DNA from: a virus
Strand: one strand, 5' to 3'
Length of the DNA: 34,173 bases
Virus record (IMG/VR): IMGVR_UViG_3300034418_001501
Coordinates: 1 to 34,173 of that record
Under the pieces are notes generated by a model. That model made no database searches, was not told the DNA's origin, and saw only the letters and a program-made list of their open reading frames with translations. Both the position numbers and the translations under genes were made by a program. This document shows, one piece after another, positions 23,302 to 30,697 of the stretch (position 1 is the stretch's first letter; each line of letters opens with the position of its first letter).

Positions 23302-24137
23302 TGTCGAAAAGTAGTCCGTATTTTCCGTTTTATCCGACCGACTGGTTGGACAGTCATCAGATCTTCAATTACACACTTGAGCAGGAAGGTGCTTACATCC
23401 GATTGCTGTCAGCAGCGTGGAAGATGGGCGGCGGATTGCCAAACAATGATCGCTGGATTTGTAATGTTTTGCGTTGCAAGCCATCTCAATGGAAGCGGAT
23501 AAAAGCAGTTTTATTTGCTGAAGATGGTGCCTTTTACCTTGAGAATGAACAGTGGTTTAACCCGCGCTTGAGCGAAGAATTGAAACTTTTTCGACAAAAA
23601 TCTCAAAAAAATGTTGAGAACGCGAACAAACGGTGGAACTTACCGGATCATTCTGGAACTAAAAAACCTAATAAAATCAACGAAACGACTAATGCGGTCG
23701 CATTACGGTCGGAATGCCATACAGATACAGATACAGATACAGATACAGAAACAGATAAAGAAAAAGTAAACCAAAAAGAAATTACTGCGCGCATAAATGC
23801 GCTCGGCGTTGAAATGGATCTTTGGAATGAATTTTTAGGGATTAGAAAAAAGTTAAAGGCAAACAATTCAACCCGAGGTGTTAACACTTTGTTGAACCGG
23901 ATTGAAAAGTTTGTATCAAAAGGCCAGTCAGCAACCGCTATGATTGAAGAGGCTAATGCTCAGGGCTGGAAAACCGTGTACGAAGAAAAGGAAGAAAAGC
24001 ATGTACAACCAACAGCAAGGCAACTACTCGATGACTACTCGTGGGCAGATGGACTCATCGCTCAACCGGGTGAACAAAATATTCGCAATGTTACGGATTA
24101 CCTACCCGACCTTTCTCAAGAACGAAAACGAGACTGA
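23301..24137 (+). CDS. Replication initiation-type protein with DUF1376 (YdaU) domain
   Basis: The product has 278 residues. The first 90 residues (PYFPFYPTDWLDSHQIFNYT, EQEGAYIRLLSAAWKMGGGL, then CKPSQWKRIKAVLF) are the DUF1376/YdaU winged-helix domain of many phage replication genes. A basic and Thr/Asp low-complexity linker (TDTDTDTDTETDKEK, about 142-156) is encoded by a hexamer repeat. A C-terminal part may contact DNA or the helicase loader. It overlaps the loader-like gene, as in O-P type replication pairs, so origin recognition is likely but not shown. Confidence 0.82.
   Translation: MSKSSPYFPFYPTDWLDSHQIFNYTLEQEGAYIRLLSAAWKMGGGLPNNDRWICNVLRCKPSQWKRIKAVLFAEDGAFYLENEQWFNPRLSEELKLFRQKSQKNVENANKRWNLPDHSGTKKPNKINETTNAVALRSECHTDTDTDTDTETDKEKVNQKEITARINALGVEMDLWNEFLGIRKKLKANNSTRGVNTLLNRIEKFVSKGQSATAMIEEANAQGWKTVYEEKEEKHVQPTARQLLDDYSWADGLIAQPGEQNIRNVTDYLPDLSQERKRD
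23721..23756 (+). repeat. ACAGAT hexamer microsatellite in the replication gene
   Basis: Six tandem 6-base units, five ACAGAT and one ACAGAA, encode the Thr-Asp repeat linker of the DUF1376 protein. Because units are six bases, copy number can change without breaking the frame, altering only linker length. In some phages such repeats inside the initiator gene mark the replication origin; that is a possibility only. Confidence 0.9.
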
Positions 24138-24450
24138 AACCAAGCGCCTCTGGTTTAGTCACCTTGAAAGCTTCAGCGAGGACAAGATTGACGCGGCTCT
24201 GAAGATTATGCCTGATGAGTTTCCGAAGTTTGCTCCGACGATCGGTGAGTTTAAGAAATTGTGCAGAGGACAGGCGTCTGCTGAGAAGCCGCCTCAAGGT
24301 CTGCCGATCTGCACAAAGTGCAGGTCATATACGATTACTCAGCGTCACTTTGAGATGTGCGTAGAGAAGTCCATTGAGCCAGAGCGTTACCACCGCAAAG
24401 ATCCTGACGAGATTCGAGCGCAGCTAAAGGAGTTTTTCAATGGACGATAG
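24001..24450 (+). CDS. Replication protein P-like helicase loader candidate
   Basis: The product has 149 residues. Its core reads VNKIFAMLRITYPTFLKNEN, then ETKRLWFSHLESFSEDKIDA and ALKIMPDEFPKFAPTIGEFK followed by KLCRG. The pattern IFA.L...YP.......W...L..F.....AL......FP.F.PT.GEF..LC is that of lambda P-like loaders of host DnaB. A C-terminal CTKC...C could bind zinc. ATG at 24001 follows AAGGAAGAAAAGC; the longer frame begins inside the upstream gene without a site. It overlaps the initiator by 137 bases. Confidence 0.72.
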   Translation: MYNQQQGNYSMTTRGQMDSSLNRVNKIFAMLRITYPTFLKNENETETKRLWFSHLESFSEDKIDAALKIMPDEFPKFAPTIGEFKKLCRGQASAEKPPQGLPICTKCRSYTITQRHFEMCVEKSIEPERYHRKDPDEIRAQLKEFFNGR

Positions 24451-24781
24451 GCACGAGGAAATTCGTCAACAGGTGATCAACTTCAATCGCCAGAACCCAG
24501 ACGTTTGGAAGTTATTTTGTAAATTTACGTTCGAGAGGATAGATCGGGGTTTCAAAAACTACAGTGTTAATGCGATTTTTGAGCGCATTAGGTGGGAAAA
24601 AGATGCGGGTGGTGATGGTGTTACCAGTTTCAAACTGAACAACAATTATCGAGCATTTTACGCTAGAGCGTTTATGCGGAAGTACCCGCAGCACGATGGA
24701 TTCTTTCGGACCCGAGAACAGGTCAGCAAAGAATTACCGCCGGTCAATCTTCCAGAACTGATGCCGTCACACTTTCATTGA
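24440..24781 (+). CDS. Conserved replication-region protein of unknown function
   Basis: The 113-residue product starts MDDRHEEIRQQVINFNRQNP. It contains VWKLFCKFTFERIDRGFKNY, then SVNAIFERIRWEK, and NNNYRAFYARAFMRKYPQHD followed by GFFRTREQ. The pattern F...NP.VW.LF..FTFE.I..G...YS...I.ERIRWE......D....+KLNN+..AFY+R.F...YP...G.F..R...S is shared by many phage proteins of unknown function found between replication and terminase genes. It starts inside the loader gene (11-base overlap). Confidence 0.8.
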   Translation: MDDRHEEIRQQVINFNRQNPDVWKLFCKFTFERIDRGFKNYSVNAIFERIRWEKDAGGDGVTSFKLNNNYRAFYARAFMRKYPQHDGFFRTREQVSKELPPVNLPELMPSHFH

Positions 24782-24790
24782 GGTATAATC

Positions 24791-25288
24791 ATGAACAATA
24801 TCAAACATTTACCAATGCCAGACAGGTTAATTGCCGAAGAAGTACACCTAACCATTCACAATGTTGACGAGAAGGATAAGCTTTGGACTCTGTTGAAGCA
24901 GATTGATTTCAGCCAAGCGATGGATGTGTGGATAAAACCGCACGAAAGTGACCGATCACTTGATCAGAATAATCTGGTGGGCAAATGGTACAGAGACGCA
25001 GAGGCTCAGGGTGATCAAACTGCCGAGGAGTATCGAGCGTACTGTAAATTGCACTTTGGGGTTCCAATCATGCGGAAAGGTTCGGAGCGTTATCGAGAAA
25101 AGTATGACCGCTTGTTTAAGGATCGTTACACCTACGAAGAAAAATTGGAGTGGATGCAGGAGCCCGGGGATTATCCGGTAACTCGCGTGATGTCAGTGAA
25201 GCAGTTTGCTCAGTTTATGGACAAGGTCCGAGAGCATCTTGAGGGGCTTGGATTCCAACTGACTAACACTGACGAAATGTTTCGATGA
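24791..25288 (+). CDS. ninB: NinB recombination protein
   Basis: The product has 165 residues. The DKLWTLLKQIDFSQAMDVWI, KPHESDRSLDQNNLVGKWYR and DYPVTRVMSVKQFAQFMDKV segments match NinB, the lambda Orf recombination mediator, which assists loading of annealing proteins or recombinases on SSB-coated ssDNA. Length fits the family (lambda Orf is 146). It ends in ATGA overlap with NinG, the order of the lambdoid nin region. Its presence with ERF and an SSB-like protein supports phage-encoded recombination. Confidence 0.87.
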   Translation: MNNIKHLPMPDRLIAEEVHLTIHNVDEKDKLWTLLKQIDFSQAMDVWIKPHESDRSLDQNNLVGKWYRDAEAQGDQTAEEYRAYCKLHFGVPIMRKGSERYREKYDRLFKDRYTYEEKLEWMQEPGDYPVTRVMSVKQFAQFMDKVREHLEGLGFQLTNTDEMFR

Positions 25289-25839
25289 AAAAATGCAAGA
25301 TCTGCCGAGAATCATTTGAGCCGCCTCGTTCGCTGCAAAAGGTTTGCAGCATGGGTTGCGCGCTAGAGCTGGCAAAACAAGAACGCGTCAAGAAGGATCG
25401 AGCAGCAAGCAGGGAAATGAAAAAACGGGTCCGGGACAAGGATCGAAGTTACTGGGTCAAGAAGGCCCAAGAGGTGTTTAACCAATGGATTCGGCTTCGT
25501 GATGACAAGCAGCCCTGTATTAGCTGCGGAACCCGGGGGCCATGTCAGTTTCATGCTGGCCATTACAAAACGGTGGGGGGTCACCCAGAGCTGAGGTTCG
25601 AACCGTTAAACGTACACAAGCAGTGCGCTCAGTGTAATAATTACAAGTCTGGCGCAATCGATCAGTACCGACCAAGGTTGATTTACCGAATTGGGGAAGA
25701 TAACGTAAAATGGCTGGAGGGGCCTCACCCTCCCGTGAAGTACACCATTGATGACCTGAAGGGGTTAGTCAAAACGTACAGAGCAAAAATCAAAGAGAGT
25801 AATCATGGCGAAGACAGACAAACAGCAGAAAATTTCTAA
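25285..25839 (+). CDS. ninG: NinG / Rap-type recombination nuclease
   Basis: The product has 184 residues. An N-terminal zinc-binding CKIC (4-7) and CSMGC (21-25) precede a basic helix. Then CISCG...CQFHAGHY, LRFEPLNVHKQCAQCNNYKS gives an HNH-like Cys/His core. This is the NinG/Rap family; lambda Rap cleaves recombination and branched structures. It directly follows NinB by ATGA overlap. Its C-terminus overlaps the small terminase gene by 35 bases. Confidence 0.88.
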   Translation: MKKCKICRESFEPPRSLQKVCSMGCALELAKQERVKKDRAASREMKKRVRDKDRSYWVKKAQEVFNQWIRLRDDKQPCISCGTRGPCQFHAGHYKTVGGHPELRFEPLNVHKQCAQCNNYKSGAIDQYRPRLIYRIGEDNVKWLEGPHPPVKYTIDDLKGLVKTYRAKIKESNHGEDRQTAENF

Positions 25840-26212
25840 AGTCCTAGCGCAGATGCGTGAAGGGAAAAGCTTGAGGCAGTCAGCGGAATCAGCAGGCGTT
25901 GCAAGGCAAACTTTTTTGGATTGGGTGGATAAAGACGAAGAATTAGCCGGACAATACGCACACGCGAGAGCTGCGATGATTGACAAAATCGCGGATGACA
26001 TCATGACAATTGCCGATGAGGATTTAATCCCGACCGGCGAGGGCAAAGTTGACTCGGCGATGGTTCAGAAGCAGCGCCTGCGTGTAGATACGCGCAAGTG
26101 GTTATTATCCAAGATGGCGCCAAAAAAGTACGGTGACAAGCTGGAACTGAGCGGTGATGAGCAGGCTCCAGTTTCAATCCAGAGGATCGAGCGTGTCATC
26201 ATTAAAGAATAA
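25805..26212 (+). CDS. Terminase small subunit
   Basis: The 135-residue product has an N-terminal helix-turn-helix (VLAQMREGKSLRQSAESAGV and ARQTFLDWV). A helical middle (EELAGQYAHARAAMIDKIAD) and KQRLRVDTRKWLLSKMAPKK followed by YGDKLELSG are typical of Sf6-like small terminases. The subunit would bind the pac site and assemble the ring that activates the large subunit. It sits immediately upstream of the large terminase and overlaps it by 20 bases. The pac site is often inside this gene in P22-like phages, but it is not identifiable here. Confidence 0.88.
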   Translation: MAKTDKQQKISKVLAQMREGKSLRQSAESAGVARQTFLDWVDKDEELAGQYAHARAAMIDKIADDIMTIADEDLIPTGEGKVDSAMVQKQRLRVDTRKWLLSKMAPKKYGDKLELSGDEQAPVSIQRIERVIIKE

Positions 26213-27434
26213 AATTCTTGAGATTCAGACGCCTGAGTGGGCTTTGCCCCTGTTCGAGCCATGCCGGTACAAGGCCGCGTTTGGTGGTCGAGGCAGTGGC
26301 AAGTCGCACATGTTCGCTGAGATGCTAATCGAAGAACATATCATGAACCCCAACCAGTCATCGGTTTGCGTTCGTGAAATCCAGAAGTCACTGAACCAAT
26401 CCGTCAAACGACTGCTAGAGCTCAAGATCGAAGAGCTGAACGCGGGTGAGTTTTTTGAGGTTCAAGACGCGGTCATTAAGTCACGGCGCGGAAACGGGCG
26501 GATTATCTTTCAGGGGATGCAGAATCACACCGCAGACTCAATTAAATCGCTTGAGGGCTACGATCGGGCTTGGGTCGAAGAAGCGCAAAGCCTCAGCCAG
26601 CAGTCCCTAGATCTGCTCAGACCGACGATACGGAAGCCCGGGTCGGAACTTTGGTTCACTTGGAACCCCAGAAACGAGAACGATCCGGTCAACTGGCTGC
26701 TGCGTGGTGACAATCCACCGCCTCAATCCGTCGTTATTGAGGTCAACTTTCAAGACAACCCTTGGTTCCCCGATGTCCTGAAGGACGAGATGGAATACGA
26801 CAAGCGCCGGGATCCAGACAAATTTCAGCACGTTTGGAAGGGTGCGTATCTGCAAAACAGCCAGTCCCGGGTGTTTAGGAATTGGTGCGTTGAGGAGTTT
26901 GATGCACCAGATGAGGCGATCCACAGGCTTGGTGCAGACTGGGGATTCTCAGTTGACCCAACCGTATTGGTTCGATGCCATATCTCCGGCAGGAAGCTCT
27001 ACGTTGATTATGAGGCGTATATGGTTGGGTGTGAGATCACTGACACGCCTGACCTGTTCATGCAGATCCCTGATAGCGAGAAGTGGCCCATCGTGGCTGA
27101 CAGTGCAAGACCTGAAACGATTAGCCACATGCGGAAGAATGGGTTTCCAAAAATTATGAGCGCGATCAAGGGGCCGAAGTCTGTCGAAGAGGGCATTGAG
27201 TGGCTGAAGAGTTACGATATCATTGTTCACCCGCGCTGTACGCACACGATTGACGAGCTGATGCTGTACAGCTACAAAACCGATCCAGTAACGAATCAGG
27301 TGCTTCCAATACTTGAGGACAAGAAAAATCATGTGATTGATGCGTTAAGATATGCTTGCGAGGGTGTCAGGCGCGCTAATCCAACTACTGCGGTCACAGA
27401 CTTCGTGCCATTGCCAACCGCGAATCGGTGGTAG
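26193..27434 (+). CDS. Terminase large subunit (packaging ATPase and nuclease)
   Basis: The product has 413 residues with a GTG start at 26193 preceded by AGAGGATC; an in-frame ATG at 26154 has no site. The Walker A is AFGGRGSGKSH (about 29-39), with Walker B at RAWVEEAQS and coupling motif FTWNPRN. The RNase H-like nuclease contains acidic residues in GADWGFSVDP, IVADSARPE and HVIDALRYAC. This is the Terminase_3-like class of headful packaging motors. It drives DNA through the portal encoded next. Confidence 0.92.
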   Translation: MSSLKNKILEIQTPEWALPLFEPCRYKAAFGGRGSGKSHMFAEMLIEEHIMNPNQSSVCVREIQKSLNQSVKRLLELKIEELNAGEFFEVQDAVIKSRRGNGRIIFQGMQNHTADSIKSLEGYDRAWVEEAQSLSQQSLDLLRPTIRKPGSELWFTWNPRNENDPVNWLLRGDNPPPQSVVIEVNFQDNPWFPDVLKDEMEYDKRRDPDKFQHVWKGAYLQNSQSRVFRNWCVEEFDAPDEAIHRLGADWGFSVDPTVLVRCHISGRKLYVDYEAYMVGCEITDTPDLFMQIPDSEKWPIVADSARPETISHMRKNGFPKIMSAIKGPKSVEEGIEWLKSYDIIVHPRCTHTIDELMLYSYKTDPVTNQVLPILEDKKNHVIDALRYACEGVRRANPTTAVTDFVPLPTANRW

Positions 27435-27462
27435 ATAATGGCTTGACAAACGAGGAATTGTT

Positions 27463-29565
27463 ATGGCTCGAATGACAAATGATCAGCGTCTGGCGAATGT
27501 TCATCAAGACGCACTACATGAGTTCGACAGAATACAAAGTGCTCTGCGCGACGAGCGGTTGCAATGTTTAGAGGATCGTCGGTTCTACTCGATCAACGGC
27601 GCTCAATGGGAAGGCAATCTGCTAGACCAATTTGAGAACAAGCCCCGGCTAGAAGTAAACAAGATCGCCCTGTCGGTCATGCGAATTATCAACGAGTACC
27701 GAAACAATCGCGTCACCGTTGATTTTACATCGAAAGATGGAACTGCAAATGACAAGCTAGCAGATGTCTGCGATGGCCTGTATCGAGCGGACGAAAAAGA
27801 TTCGATTGCGAATGAAGCCTATGACAACGCGTTCGAGGAGGCAGTCGGTGGCGGGTTTGGTGCGTGGCGGTTACGGGCTGACTACGAGGACCACGAAAAC
27901 GACGAGGACGAACGGCAAAGAATTTTAATTGAGCCGATCTATGACGCCGACAGCAGCGTCTGGTTCGATCTGGACTCTAAGCGTCAGGACAAGGCAGACG
28001 CCAAAGTCTGTTTTGTTATTAGCTCGCTGACCTACGACAGCTACCTGTCCGAGTACGGCGATGACCCCGCAAGCTGGCCTAAAACCGTTCATCAATATGA
28101 ATTTGACTGGCTAACGCCAGACGTAGTTTACGTTGCGGAATACTACAGGGTAGAAGAGGTTAGCGAGACTGTTAGAATTTTTGAAACTCTGGACGGTTCT
28201 GAGGAAAGATACACGACCTACGACTTCAAGGAAGACGAGCAGCTTGAAGAAATGCTTGCCGCAGTCGGCACGAGGGAGATTCGCCAGAAGCGCGTGAAGA
28301 AGAAAAAGGTTCACAAGTACATCATGAGCGGCGCCAAGATCCTTGAGGATTGCGGATACATCGCTGGCAAGTGCATTCCGATTATCCCAGTTTTTGGCAA
28401 GCGTTGGTTCGTTGACAACATTGAGCGATGCATGGGCCATGTTAGGCTCGCCAAGGACGCGCAACGGCTGAAGAATATGCAGTTGTCAAAGCTGGCTGAG
28501 ATTTCGGCGCTGAGCACTGTTGAGAAGCCAATTCTATTACCCGAACAGGTTGCCGGTCATCAAGTGATGTGGTCTGAAGATAACTTGAAAGACTACCCGT
28601 ATCTGCTGGTTAATCCGATTTCAGATGCGAACGGCAATCAAGCAATCTCGGGTCCGGTCGGATACACAAAGCCGCCACAGATTCCCCCGGCAATGGCAGC
28701 TCTGTTGCAAATTACAGAGACAGACATGATGCAGATCATGGGAAACCAGACTGGTGGCGAGGAGATTGCTTCAAACATATCTGGAAAGGCTGTAGAGCTG
28801 ATCCAGACGCGTTTAGACATGCAGACGTTTATTTATATGTCCAACTTTTCCAAGGCTATGAGGCGCTGTGGTGAGGTCTGGCTGAGCATGGCAAAGGATG
28901 TCTACGTCGAAGAAGAACGTAAGATGAAGATCATCGATGTTACGGAGACGGTTGATAGTGTGACCTTGATGACCCCAGCGATTAGCGAGATGGGCGAGAT
29001 TATCACTGAGAATGATCTGTCGAAGGCCACGTTTGATGTGGACGTTGAGGTTGGTCCCAGCTCAAGCACGAAGAAGCAGGCAACCGTTCGAGCGTTGACC
29101 GGGATGATGCAGATTACTGCTGACCCAGAAATGCAAAGTGTTCTCGGCTCTATGGCGATGATGAACATGGAGGGCGAAGGTATTAGCGAGGTTCGTGACT
29201 TCTTCCGTCAGAAGCTGATCAGGATGGGCGTTGTACAGCCCACAGAGGCCGAGGCAGAGGAAATGATGGCTGCGATGCAGAATCAGCCGCCTGATCCGAA
29301 CGCGGTGTTCTTACAGGCTGCGGCAGAGGAGGCTACGGCGAAGGCTGCTAAGGCGCGAGCAGATGTCGTTAAGACGATTGCGGACGCAGAGCTGCAACAG
29401 GCTAGGGTTCTGGAAACGGGCGCCAGCACAGATCTAGAGCAGGCTAAGACCTTAGAAACTTTGGCAGGCATTGAGCAAAGCAACGAGCGGGTAGCTAACG
29501 AGACCGAAGAGAAGTCCGTCAGAAGCGCCCGGCTGCTTCAAGACATGATCCGAGACATGCGCTAA
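27463..29565 (+). CDS. Portal protein, P22 gp1-like
   Basis: The product has 700 residues; P22 portal has 725. The opening helical region, then FYSINGAQWEGN, KIALSVMRIINEYRNNRVTV and VCFVISSLTYDSYLSEYGDD are typical P22-type portal segments. The C-terminal 120 residues (AAAEEATAKAAKARADVVKT and beyond) form the long Ala/Glu/Gln helical barrel that extends into the capsid in P22. Twelve copies would make the packaging and exit channel. The start is supported by GAGGAATTGTT. The stop overlaps the next ATG as TAATG. Confidence 0.92.
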   Translation: MARMTNDQRLANVHQDALHEFDRIQSALRDERLQCLEDRRFYSINGAQWEGNLLDQFENKPRLEVNKIALSVMRIINEYRNNRVTVDFTSKDGTANDKLADVCDGLYRADEKDSIANEAYDNAFEEAVGGGFGAWRLRADYEDHENDEDERQRILIEPIYDADSSVWFDLDSKRQDKADAKVCFVISSLTYDSYLSEYGDDPASWPKTVHQYEFDWLTPDVVYVAEYYRVEEVSETVRIFETLDGSEERYTTYDFKEDEQLEEMLAAVGTREIRQKRVKKKKVHKYIMSGAKILEDCGYIAGKCIPIIPVFGKRWFVDNIERCMGHVRLAKDAQRLKNMQLSKLAEISALSTVEKPILLPEQVAGHQVMWSEDNLKDYPYLLVNPISDANGNQAISGPVGYTKPPQIPPAMAALLQITETDMMQIMGNQTGGEEIASNISGKAVELIQTRLDMQTFIYMSNFSKAMRRCGEVWLSMAKDVYVEEERKMKIIDVTETVDSVTLMTPAISEMGEIITENDLSKATFDVDVEVGPSSSTKKQATVRALTGMMQITADPEMQSVLGSMAMMNMEGEGISEVRDFFRQKLIRMGVVQPTEAEAEEMMAAMQNQPPDPNAVFLQAAAEEATAKAAKARADVVKTIADAELQQARVLETGASTDLEQAKTLETLAGIEQSNERVANETEEKSVRSARLLQDMIRDMR

Positions 29566-30695
29566 TGGCCTCGATGCGCGAACTGGCGATGGAGTTACTG
29601 AGCCGGGCTGGTTCTGGCCCAGTTCTTCAGCCGACCAACGTGTTCGGGCAGGATCCTGATTTACCGATTGGATACGGTGAGGGTGAAATATCACCTTTAG
29701 ACGCCGCTGCAATGTCAACGATGTTCGTGCCCGGGGTTGGTGATGTCACTGGCCTAGCGGCTGACGTTGATATGTACATGCGCGACCCTGAGTCCAGAAA
29801 CATTCCTAATTACCTCCTTACCGCTGCCGGTGTGCTACCGTTCCTGCCTGCCGCGTCTCAGGTCCGTAAGGGTATCAAGGCATACCACGGCTCACCTTAT
29901 GACTTTGATCGGTTCAGCACAGAGCAGATAGGCACCGGAGAGGGCGCACAGGCTTACGGTCAGGGCTTGTACTTTGCTGGAAATGAGGATGTTGCTAGGG
30001 GTTACCGAGACGCTTTAACCGGCCCTAGAGTGCAAAGAGCGCAAAGTCTATTAAGGCAGTCGGGTAATGACGTTGATTTGGCAATAGAAAACGCAAAAAA
30101 CGAAATTGATCGACTAAAGTCGCTGGATCTAACCCCAGAAACCGGATCTGCAAAAAGGGAAAGCTTAATTTCTTTGCAAGAAGAAAAGATAGCCGAGCTG
30201 ACCGAGCTTAAGAATAGCGGACAGATGAGTGAAGGCCGTATGTACGAAGTCAACATCGACGTAGAGCCTGATGAGTTGCTTCAGTGGGACATTCCAATAA
30301 GCCAGCAAAGCGAAAAGGTTCAAGACGCTGTGTACGCAAATAGGGATGCCGTTGATCAAAGGATCGTGGACGATTACTTTGGAGGTGACCGAAACAATAT
30401 AATTAACGAAGACATGACTGGTCAGCAGTACATGGCAAACATGGATAAAGTAAACGCTGGCATGATTGATGGGACGGAGTACGAGTTGGCAGAACGTGGC
30501 GTTAAAGGCATCCGATACGCTGACGCATTCACCCGGCACAAGACCCCTGACAAGCGTTCTATGAACTACGTCATATTCGATGACCGACTGATCACCATTG
30601 CGAAGAAGTACGGCGTAGCGATTCCTGTGGCGGCTGCTATGCTTGCTAGGATGACCGGCGAAGATACCTCGCAAAGTTATCAAGAGGAAACCTAA
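29565..30695 (+). CDS. Polyvalent-protein-type ADP-ribosyltransferase, possible virion effector
   Basis: The product has 376 residues. Residues 1-100 are an Ala/Pro/Gly-rich module starting MASMREL with MFVPGVGDVTGLAAD. From 104 the ART fold begins: KAYHGSPYDFDRFS (H108) and GEGAQAYGQGLYFA (131-138, Y136). A helical insert follows, then YEVNIDVEPDELLQWDIPIS (227-246) and GVKGIRYADAFT....NYVIFDDRLITI at the end. This is the ART layout of phage polyvalent proteins, which transfers ADP-ribose from NAD+ to host proteins. The catalytic Glu is not certain. It starts on the portal stop, so virion association, as for T4 Alt, is a reasonable inference. Confidence 0.78.
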   Translation: MASMRELAMELLSRAGSGPVLQPTNVFGQDPDLPIGYGEGEISPLDAAAMSTMFVPGVGDVTGLAADVDMYMRDPESRNIPNYLLTAAGVLPFLPAASQVRKGIKAYHGSPYDFDRFSTEQIGTGEGAQAYGQGLYFAGNEDVARGYRDALTGPRVQRAQSLLRQSGNDVDLAIENAKNEIDRLKSLDLTPETGSAKRESLISLQEEKIAELTELKNSGQMSEGRMYEVNIDVEPDELLQWDIPISQQSEKVQDAVYANRDAVDQRIVDDYFGGDRNNIINEDMTGQQYMANMDKVNAGMIDGTEYELAERGVKGIRYADAFTRHKTPDKRSMNYVIFDDRLITIAKKYGVAIPVAAAMLARMTGEDTSQSYQEET

Positions 30696-30697
30696 TC

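Noticed and set aside
24512-24694. Leftward 60-residue open frame opposite the conserved 113-residue replication-region gene
   Set aside because: The rightward gene matches a widespread phage protein pattern, while the antisense frame lacks a start signal.
26949-27332. Leftward 127-residue open frame opposite the large terminase
   Set aside because: The terminase on the other strand has intact Walker and nuclease motifs over this stretch, and the antisense frame has no recognisable motif or start signal.
27443-27448. Perfect TTGACA just before the portal gene
   Set aside because: No -10-like hexamer lies 16-18 bases downstream, and the site sits between tightly spaced co-transcribed packaging genes.
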